Below are positions 1 to 10,000 of a stretch of 64,000 nucleotides of DNA, piece after piece (the stretch's first letter is position 1; the number at the start of each line of letters is the position of its first letter). The stretch covers positions 62,001-126,000 of the forward strand of contig JACREZ010000034.1 in assembly GCA_016212665.1 (NCBI GenBank), read 5' to 3'. The notes under the pieces are model-generated. The model was not told where the DNA came from. It made no database searches and worked only from the letters and a program-made list of their open reading frames with translations. The translations under genes and the position numbers were made by a program. The DNA is from Ignavibacteriota bacterium. GTDB taxonomy: Bacteria; Bacteroidota; Ignavibacteria; UBA10030; SZUA-254.

Positions 1-2
1 CG

Positions 3-347
3 AAACTTACTGTTTATCAAAAACCAACCTGCACAACGTGCAGAAATGTCATTCATCACCTCAAAGAAAAAGCAATCGAGTTTGAGTCGGTCAATTATTA
101 TGTGGAATCGTTTACTGTTGAATCATTGAAAGAGATTTGCCATAAGTTACAAGTTTCTCCGCGTGAATTATTGAGAACGAAGGAATCCCTTTACAAAGAA
201 ATGAGACTTGCCGAACGAACATTCGATGACGACGAACTTCTTTCTTTGATGGTAAAACATCCCGACCTGATTCAACGACCAATTATCGTGAAGGGAAAAA
301 AGGGGATTCTTGTGCGACCTATCGAAAGATTGAAAGAGATTCTCTAA
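3..347 (+). CDS. ArsC-family protein (arsenate reductase/Spx-like), 5' end cut by window
   Basis: The frame is open from the window edge and lacks only the first residue or so. A thioredoxin-like beta strand is followed by the motif PTCTTCRN, the active-site loop of the ArsC/Spx family, with a CxxC pair. The C-terminal RPI and GILVRP segments match the family's phosphate/oxyanion-binding and dimer-tail region. The total of about 115 residues is normal for the family. ArsC-family members reduce arsenate or act as thiol regulators; the CxxC is compatible with either, and no ars genes are visible, so the substrate is unknown. It ends 44 bases before the SixA start on the same strand, so cotranscription is possible. 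Confidence 0.82.
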   Translation, partial: KLTVYQKPTCTTCRNVIHHLKEKAIEFESVNYYVESFTVESLKEICHKLQVSPRELLRTKESLYKEMRLAERTFDDDELLSLMVKHPDLIQRPIIVKGKKGILVRPIERLKEIL

Positions 348-391
348 CGTTCGTTGTTCAAATTTTGTTGTTCTTTAATCAGGTAAAAAAA

Positions 392-871
392 ATGCACATA
401 TATTTATTACGCCACTGTGAAGCCGCAGAGTTCGCACCGAACGATTTATTTCGCCCGCTTTCGGAAAAGGGGGAATCGCAGGCGTTGGTCGTCGGAAAGG
501 CACTTCAAAAGTTAAATGTTCGTCCTGATGTAATCATCTCCAGTCCATATGCAAGAACACGACAAACCTCCGAAATTATTCAGGAAGAACTCCGAATCAA
601 CGACGTCAGCATTTCAGATTTTCTTGTGCCGGGAAGCGATCCCCGGCAAATGATTCAACAACTCAACGGGCAAAATTTCTCCGCGCCGTTATTAGTCGGA
701 CATGAACCGCAACTGCGCGCGATGCTTTCCCAACTCATTAGTCATTCAGCAATGACCGATATTCTGTTTACAAAAGGAAGTTTAGGATGTCTTTCTGTTC
801 CCAAGCCAATTTTTGCCGGAAAGGGGACGCTTCACTGGTTGCTGACAAATGAGCAAATGCAACTGTTTTAA
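392..871 (+). CDS. sixA: Phosphohistidine phosphatase SixA
   Basis: This 159-residue histidine phosphatase belongs to the phosphoglycerate mutase-like superfamily. The N-terminal LLRHCEAAE carries the catalytic RH pair (residues 7-8). SSPYARTRQTSEI is the second conserved block and LLVGHEP supplies the second catalytic His. In Escherichia coli SixA removes phosphate from His of phosphotransfer proteins such as ArcB or PTS proteins; the target here is unknown. The ATG at 392 is preferred over a TTG at 365 because the fold starts directly at MHIYLLRH. It lies just downstream of the ArsC-like gene. Confidence 0.88.
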   Translation: MHIYLLRHCEAAEFAPNDLFRPLSEKGESQALVVGKALQKLNVRPDVIISSPYARTRQTSEIIQEELRINDVSISDFLVPGSDPRQMIQQLNGQNFSAPLLVGHEPQLRAMLSQLISHSAMTDILFTKGSLGCLSVPKPIFAGKGTLHWLLTNEQMQLF

Positions 872-952
872 GCAGTTTTGGTGAGGTTGGCATAGAGAAG
901 GGCGAAAGGGGGAAAATCAAAGAAAAAATCTATTTTTTATTGACTAAACTGC

Positions 953-981
953 TTGACTGTTTACATTATTCAGATTATATT
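953..981 (+). promoter_or_regulatory. sigma70-like promoter of the giant IPT gene
   Basis: TTGACT (953-958) and TATATT (976-981) are separated by exactly 17 bases, in an AT-rich stretch. The predicted start of transcription is near 988, giving a leader of about 88 bases before the ATG at 1076. The call rests on consensus match alone. Confidence 0.6.
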
Positions 982-1022
982 CTTACTGTTTAAATAACCG
1001 TAAACTCAATTTTTGTCACAAG

Positions 1023-1062
1023 CCGATGGGAAACCGTCGGTTTACTTTGTTTTATTTTTTTG
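1023..1062 (+). promoter_or_regulatory. Leader hairpin with GAAA tetraloop and U-rich tail
   Basis: CCGATGG (1023-1029) pairs with CCGTCGG (1034-1040) over seven pairs including one G-U, closed by a GAAA loop. A strongly T-rich tract (1041-1062) follows, ending 14 bases before the ATG at 1076. A smaller GTTTA/TAAAC pairing lies upstream near 988-1003. The geometry resembles an intrinsic terminator placed in a leader, so it could attenuate transcription or protect the mRNA. I do not recognise a known riboswitch class. Confidence 0.45.
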
Positions 1063-1075
1063 CATGGGGTTTGTC

Positions 1076-4000
1076 ATGAAACGATTGGTTCAATCTACAT
1101 TTATTTTCTTTGTAATTCTTAGTACTCTCGGAGCGTTCGCATTCGGTCAGAAGTTGGACAGAACGACACAGGAGGTAGGCAATCCGAACGAAGTATTTGC
1201 TGCTCCGACGGTTACGAGTTTCTCGCCATCGAGCGGTTCCGGAGGAACACTTGTTACCGTCAACGGAACAAACCTAACAGGCGCAACAGCCATAGCGGTG
1301 AACGGAGTGAGTGTTTCTTCGTTTACGGTCCTTTCTGCAACGCAGATAACGATGACGCTTTCCGATAACAACACGACAGGAAAAGTCTCTGTAACAACTT
1401 CAGGTGGTACAGGATTGAGTAATTCTGATTTTACGGTCTTCCCGAGAATTGATAGTTTTAGTCCGACGAGCGGACCACGCGGTTCAACAGTTATCATCAC
1501 GGGGGGAAATTTCTCCGGTGTAACCTCGGTAAAGTTTAACGGGACGACGGCAACCTTCACAAGAAATTCTGCAACACAAATTACCGCCACTGTTCCAACC
1601 CGTGCTACGAGCGGAAAAGTTACTCTCGCTACTTCAAGTTCCTCCACACAAAGTTCAAGCGCCTTTACCATTCTCTTCCCGCCGAACATTTCCCGGTTCA
1701 GTCCGACACGCGGAGCCGCAGGTGCTTCTGTAACTATCATAGGTTCAGGTTTTGATATTGCCACAGCGGTTTCGTTCAACGGTGCATCGGCATCGTTTAC
1801 GATTATTTCATCAACACAGATTAATGCAACTGTTCCCGCAAACGCGACAAAAGGAAAAATCAGTGTTACAAACGCGGCAGGAACTGATTTGAGCGGGACG
1901 AGTTTTACGGTATTACCAGGCGTCACAAGTTTCTCTCCCACGAGTGGAGTAGCAGGAGATGTCGTAACGATTACGGGAACAGGATTTACAACTGTCCGTT
2001 CGGTAAAGTTCAATGGAATTACAGCGACATTTACAGCAAATTCAGAAAATTCAATTACAGCAGTAGTTCCTTCGCGGGCAACAACCGGAGAAATTACTGT
2101 TACTACGTCAGCAGGTACAGCGACAAGCCCTGAAAACTTCAGCATTTTTCCGAATATTACCTCGTTCACGCCATCAAGCGGACCGGTTGGTACAACGGTG
2201 AATATTACAGGAACGAATTTTACGGGAGCGACTTCGGTAACGTTTAATGGTGTGAGCGCGACGTTTTCAGTTCGGTCATCAACTTCAATTCGTGCTACGG
2301 TTCCTTCGGGTGCTGGTTCGGGTTCGATTCAAGTGACAACTGCCGCGGGAACGGCTGAGAGCGCAACCGATTTTACCGTGACAGGTTCAACGACCGGATT
2401 GGCTATCTCAAGTTTCTCGCCCTCAAGTGGAAATGTAGGGGCAACGGTTGTTATCACCGGAACCGGTTTCAGCGACGTAACGGATGTATTGTTTAACGGT
2501 GTCAGTGCAAGTTTCACCGTCAGTTCATCCACTTCAATCTCTGCCGTCGTTCCGACAGCAGCGAGCATCGGACAGATTTCGGTCAGCACGTCTTCAGATT
2601 TTGCAACAAGTTCGAGCAGTTTCAGTGTGCTTCCTCAGTTGACAAGTTTCACTCCATCAAGCGGTGCTACAGGCTCAAGTGTTGTGATTACGGGTTCGGG
2701 ATTGAGTGGAACAAACTCGGTGAAGTTTAATGGTGTGAGCGCGGGATTCACAATCAATTCGGCAAATCAAGTAACTGCAACGGTTCCATCGAGCGCATCA
2801 ACGGGCAAGATTTCGCTGACAACTCCATCAGGTACGGTGACAAGTTCGACAAACTTCACCGTAACAGGCGCGCCGGTCATCACAAGTTTTTCTCCATCAA
2901 GCAGTACAACGGGCGCAACGATTACAATTCTCGGCGCGAACTTTACCGGAGCGTCGGTACAGTTTAACGGCGTCGCTGCATCGGCAACGGTTGTTTCATC
3001 TTCTCAGATTACCGCCGTCGTTCCCTCCACTGCAACAACCGGCTACATCACGGTGACAACTTCTCTCGGTTCATCGAATAGTTCAACAACGTTCACTGTG
3101 CTTCCTTCGATTACTTCGTTTTCACCAACGAGCGGGACAACGGGAAGTACGGTTGTGATTTCCGGTTCCGGTTTCAGCGGTGTTACGTCTGTTCGGTTTA
3201 ATGATGTCAGCGCATCCTTTACCGTCAATAGTGTGAATCAAATTACAGCAACCGTTCCGAGTTCGGCAACAACGGGTCCGGTTCGGGTTGTAACGACTGC
3301 CGGTTCTGCGCCGAGCAACACGAACTTTACCGTAACATCACCGTTGACGCCGCCGACGGTTTCATCATTTTCACCGACGAGCGGAACGGTCGGTACGACA
3401 ATAACTATCAACGGAACGAATTTCTCTGATGCGAGCGGAGTTCAGTTTAACGGGACGAACGCAACGAGTTTTACAGTAGCGTCATCAACTCAAATTACAG
3501 CAACGGTACCGACGGGCGCTTCAACAGGAAAAATAAGTGTTATCAATCCGTCCGGGACCGGAACAAGTTCTTCGAGCTTCACCGTCACCGCCGGTCCATC
3601 AATTGCAACCTTTACGCCGACGAGCGGTCCGGTCGGAACAGTGGTAAGCATCACCGGGGCAAATCTTAGTTCCGTAACCAATGTGTTGTTTAATGGTGTG
3701 AGTGCAACAACGTTTACCATAATCTCATCAACAACCATAAGCGCAACGGTTCCGGCGGACGGAAGCACGGGAAAAATCACTCTTGTTGCTTCTTCAGGAA
3801 ATGTTGTCAGCACGGGAACGTTCAGCGTAACGCCGCAACTGACAAGTTTCACTCCAACAAGCGGAACGAGCGGGACATCGGTTGTCATCAGTGGAAGCGG
3901 ATTTATCGGAGCGACCTCAGTGAAATTTAATGGAGTAAGTTCAACATTCACTTTGAATTCAGCCACTCAGATAACTGCTGTAGTTCCATCAGGAACAACG

Positions 4001-7000
4001 ACCGGGAAAATTGCAGTAACTACTACTTCCGGTACTGCTACGAGTGCGAGTGACTTTACCATTACTGCACCGCCGACGGTTACCAGTTTCACTCCGAATC
4101 GCGGCGCCACAGGAACGGTTGTTTCTATTTTCGGGTCAAACCTGACGGCGACGAGTGTAACATTCAACGGCGTGAGCGCGACATTTACCAATGTTTCTTC
4201 AACGCAGATTACGGCAACGGTTCCCGGCACAGCGACAACAGGAAAGATTGTTGTAACAACTGCAAGCGGAACAGTGATGACAACCAACAATTTTACCGTA
4301 ACACCAACGTTATCAAGTTTTACCCCGACAAGCGGAACGATTGGTTCATCCATTACAATTACCGGAACAGGATTTAGTAGTGTAACAGCGGTTCGATTCA
4401 ATAACGTTATTGCATCGTACACGGTGAACAGTTCAACTGAAATTACAGCCACGGTTCCAAGCGGCGCAACAACGGGACCTGTGAGCGTTACAACATCGTC
4501 CGGTACGGCGACGGGAGGAACAAACTATACGGTGTTACCAAATATCACCACCTTTGCCCCGACCTCCGGAGTCGTCGGGAACACGGTTTTCATAACGGGG
4601 ACGGGATTCACCAATGTCACTTCTGTATTATTGAATGGTGTAGCAGTTACATACACAGTTCAATCTTCAACATCAATTAGGGCGGTCGTGCCGGTCGGTG
4701 CGACAAGCGGTTCGTTCACGGTGACAACCACAGCCGGAACGACATTCAGTGCAGGCACGTATACAGTGATTCCTCCGATTTCTATCACGAGTTTTACTCC
4801 TGCATGCTCTGAAATTTTAACACAGGTGACAGTGACAGGAACGAGTTTCATCAGTGTCACGGAAGTGTTGATTGACACCTCGTTCTGCTTGTTTACCGTG
4901 AACTCATCAACAGAACTTGTTCTTACTGTTCCGGCAACAGCAACGACAGGGAGAATCAAAGTCATTTCATCCATCGGAACTGCGGAGAGCGCGACGGATT
5001 TTGTACCGGTGAATGTTCCCGACGTAACAAGTTTTTCACCGACGAGCGGACCGGTTGGGACAACGGTGATTCTCACAGGAACAGGATTCTGCACAACAAC
5101 CTCAGTTGATTTTAATGGAGTGACAACTTCGTTCACGATTGATTCTGATGTTCAAATCACAACTGTTGTTCCATACGGTGCGACGACGGGACCAATAACC
5201 GTAGTGAACACAGTCGGAACATTTACGACAGCATCTGATTATACGGTTACACCGGACATTCTCAGTTTCACCCCTGCAAGCGGATATGTCGGAGATAATG
5301 TAACTATCACGGGAACAAATTTCCTGACTGTTGGTACGGTTGAATTTAATGGCGTCTCAGCGACATTTACTGTTGACTCCTATTCACAGATTACTGCAAC
5401 TGTTCCGGCAACGGCTACAACCGGTTTGATTACGGTAACTTCACCCACAGAAGGAACCGATGCAAGTTCAACCGCGTACATTGTTCTTCCGAAGATTGAT
5501 AGTTTCACACCGACGACAGGAATCGTTGGCGATGCAGTAACTATTAATGGTTCGGGATTGAACAACGCAACGTCGGTGACGTTCAACGGGACGAGCGCAG
5601 GATACACAGTTGTTTCAGAATCTCAAGTTGATGCTTTCGTTCCGTTTGGCGCGTTGACCGGTTCGATTGTCATCACGACACCGTACGGAACAGCAACAAG
5701 TTCTTCGTACTTCAATGTCGAGCCGAACATCACCGGATTTACTCCGGTAAATGGTGTAGTCGGTGATAACGTCACCATTTTTGGTTCAGCCTTCATCGGT
5801 ACAACCGATGTTCAGTTCAATGGAACGAGCGCTACATTTACGATTGACTCGTATTCACAAATTACTGCAACGGTTCCGAGCAATGCATCAACCGGTGTGA
5901 TTACGGTGACGACAACTTCCGGAACGGATAATAGCGCGACAAACTTTACCGTGTTACCAAATATTACTTCGTTCACTCCGACAAGCGGTGTGATTGGTTC
6001 ATCGGTGAATATTTCCGGAACGACATTGACAGCAGTAACCGATGTTGACTTCAATGGAACATCGGCAACGTTTACTGTTTTGTCCGATGTTCTTATCAAC
6101 GCAACCGTTCCAAACGGCGCAACAACCGGACCAATTAGCGTTACAAATCCGGACGGAACGGATTATAGCGCAACCGATTTCACGGTATTACCGGATGTTT
6201 CAAGCTTCACTCCGACTGCCGGAATTGTCGGTGACAACATCACCATTAATGGAACCGGGTTTACCGGTGCGACGGATGTTCAGTTCAACGGAGTGAGTTG
6301 CAGTTTCACGGTGAATTCAGATATTGATATTACCGCAACGGTTCCGAATCTGGCAACGACAGGAGTCGTTACTGTGACTACTCCGTCAGGCACCAATTCA
6401 AGCACAAGCAACTTTACTGTTCAGCCGAACATTGACAGCTTTACACCATTGAGCGACATCGTCGGTGCGTCAGTAACGATAACCGGAACAGCATTTACCG
6501 GTGCGACTTCGGTTGCATTCAACGGAGTGAACGCATCGTACACGGTTAATTCGTATTCACAAATTACTGCAACGGTGCCTGCAACTGCAACCACAGGAGC
6601 GATTACAGTTGTGACGCCTTCCGGTACAGCAACGAGTGCGACAAACTTTGCCGTGGAACCGAACATTACAAGTTTCTCTCCGACAAGCGGAGTGATTACC
6701 GATGTTGTAACGATACTCGGAACAAACTTCACCGGCGCAACGGATGTCTCCTTCAACGGAGTCAGCGCGATAACATTTACTGTTGTATCGGCAACACAAA
6801 TTGATGCAACTGTTCCTTCCGGCGCTTCGACGGGTTTGATTAGTGTTACGACACCTGACGGAACGGATTTCAGCGCTACAAACTTCACAGTCGAGCCGGA
6901 TGTAACAAGTTTTACTCCATCAAGTGGTGAAGTAGGTGACCCGATTACTCTCAATGGAACAGGGTTTACAGGTGCAACTTCTGTTCTCTTCAATGGAGTG

Positions 7001-10000
7001 AGTGCCTCTTTCACTGTCAATTCTGATATAGATATTTCTGCAACGGTTCCGAACAATGCAACAACAGGAACCGTCTCGGTAACAACACCATCGGGAACCG
7101 GAACAAGCAGTACAAACTTTACTGTGCTTCCAACAATTCTGAGTTTCACACCGGCAGGCGGAGTTGTTGGTTCATCGGTGACAATCACCGGTACAGCGTT
7201 TACCGGTGCAACCGCGGTTGCATTTAATGGTGTGAACGCATCATATACGGTTAATTCGTATTCACAGATTACGGCTACCGTTCCATCGGGTGCGACAACG
7301 GGAACTATCACTGTAACAACAGCCGCCGGAACCGCAACGAGTGCAACGAACTTCTCGGTTGGTCCGAACATTACAAGTTTCTCTCCTACAAGTGGAGTGG
7401 TTGGAGATGTAGTAACAATTCTTGGAACAAACTTCACCGGCGCTACAGATGTAGCATTTGATGGTACGAGTGCGGTCGCTTTCACCGTTGTTTCTTCAAC
7501 ACAAATTGATGCAACAGTTCCGACGGGAGCGACAACCGGTTTGATTGAAGTAACGACTCCTGATGGGAATGATTTTAGTGCAACAAATTTCTCCGTCACT
7601 CCTGAGATAACAAGTTTTACTCCTTCAACCGAACAAGTAGGAATGCCGGTTGTTCTCACAGGCACAAGTTTCACCGGTGCAACGTCTGTAACATTTAACG
7701 GCACAAGTGCGAGTTTCACCGTTGATTCTGATGTCCAGATTACCGCGACTGTTCCGAATGGAACAACGGATGGAGTGATTGCCGTAACAACACCATCCGG
7801 CACAGGAACCAGTACAACAAGTTTTGGTATCGAACCGGATGTGACAGGATTTGCGCCTTCAAGCGGGATTGCCGGAACGTCTGTTGTTATTACGGGAACC
7901 GGATTTACCGGAACGACCGTGGTGAATTTTAACGGGACCAACGCGAGTTTTACTCTCAATTCATATACACAGATAACGGCAACGGTTCCAGCCGGAGCGA
8001 CAACGGGAAATATCGGAGTCACAAATTTATCCGGCAACGACATCATGGGAACATTTACCGTTCCTCCGACAATCTCAGGATTTTCTCCTTCGAGCGATGT
8101 CATCGGTTCGGTGGTAACGATAACCGGAACGAATCTTACCGGTGCAACGGCAGTTTCAGTGAATGGCGTTGCAGTTATTACCTATACGGTTGTTTCATCA
8201 ACCCAAATTGATGCAACCGTTCCGGCGAGCGCAACCACCGGTTTGATAAGCGTAACAACTCCAAGCGGAACAGTGAACAGTTCCTCAAGTTTCACCGTGC
8301 TGCCGAACATTACAGGATTCAGTTCTGCTACGGGAACAGTAGGCGCTTCACGAACAATCAACGGCTCGGCATTTACCGGGGCGACTTCGGTGACATTCAA
8401 CGGTGTCAGTGCAAGTTTCTCAGTTAGTTCATCAACTGCAATAACAGCAACAGTTCCAAGCGGAGCCACAACCGGTCCTGTAACAGTAACTACTGCCGCA
8501 GGAACAGCAACAAGCGCATCGAACTTTACAGTCACTCCGAGCATCTCAAGTTTTGCTCCAACGAGCGGCGCGGAAGGTGCAAGCATTACAATCAACGGAC
8601 AGGCATTCACCGGCACTACAAGCGTTGCCTTTAACGGAACGAACGCTTCCTTTACTTTTGTCTCAAATACACAACTCACCGCAACTGTTCCGGTTGGCGC
8701 GACTACAGGAACCATTGTGGTGACAACCCCATCTGGAAGCGGAACAAGCGGTTCGAATTTCTCCGTCGCACCCGCAATCAGTAGTTTGACTGTTTCAAGC
8801 GGTGTTATTGGCTCGACATTCTCTATCATCGGGACATCGTTTACGGGTGTTACATTTGTCAGAATAAATGGTGTGAGTGTTGGCGGCGCGAATTTTACTG
8901 TCGTTTCCACAACGCAAATTGATGTTACCGTCCCCGCGGGTGCAACGTCCGGACTTGTGAGCGTAACAACCGCAGGCGGAACCGCATCAAGTGCGGGGTC
9001 ATTTACCGTGTTACCGAACATTACCGGTTTCTCGGTCGCTTCAGGCGTTGTCGGAACATCAATAACAATTAATGGTTCTGCCTTTACCGGAGCCTCATCG
9101 GTGAAGTTCAACAGTGTCAGTGCAAGTTACTCGGTCTCTTCATCAACCGCCATTACTGCTACTGTTCCGAGCGGTGCAACAACAGGAAGCGTTACCGTGA
9201 CTACGGCCGCGGGAACGGCAACAAGTTCCACCTTCTTCACTGTTCCCCCTTCGATTGCAAGTTTTGCGCCCGGAAACGGCGTGGTAGGTGCAAGTATTAC
9301 CATTACCGGAGAAGCATTTACCGGAGTAACATCGGTGACATTCAACGGTACGTCTGCCGTGTTCACGTTTAACTCGAATACCTCGGTGACTGCGACTGTA
9401 CCAAGCGGCGCTACCGATGGAAACATTCAATTAACCACTCCGAGCGGAACGGCGACGAGCGGCGTTGCATTCGATGTGCTTCCCAAACTTGCAATTCTTG
9501 ACAATCTCCATGCAATGCTTGTGGTTGATGCCAAAGGAATTGAACAGCGTATCTTTTTCGGCGGAGTTGCCGATGCAGATGTTGTTCTTGCAAAAAAATA
9601 TGAATTAGGTCCCGTGATGAAGGGTATCTTCGATGTCCGTTTTGCACCACAAGCGGAAGGTTCAAACGGAAAGTTGGTTGAGATGTTCAGCAACACGCAG
9701 AAGAAGAACATCGAATACCGTCTGCAAATTTCCTCTGCGACATATCCTTTGACGCTCCACTTCGATAAATCGAAAAGCCAGTTTTCGTCAATCAGAATTT
9801 CTTCGATGAAAGATGGTGTCCCTGTTAATCCCATCGAACTGAAGAAGAGCGGAAGCATTACGATTGAAGATGAGAGCGTAAAAGAACTCCTGCTGGAAAT
9901 CGGTGAAGGCGAACCGTTACCGACAGAGTTTGCCTTGAAGCAAAACTACCCGAATCCGTTCAATCCATCCACGACAATTCGGTTTGCCGTGCCGGGAACG

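Noticed and set aside
1023-1062. GEMM-type c-di-GMP riboswitch ahead of the giant gene
   Set aside because: The GAAA loop and stem fit loosely, but the conserved core and second stem are missing.
1147-9858. Long open frames on the minus strand of the IPT gene, one of about 560 codons (6421-8103)
   Set aside because: They mirror the repeat pattern of the plus-strand gene (Val/Pro/Thr-rich, same period) and have no signal or domain. The repetitive codon use keeps the antisense frame open.
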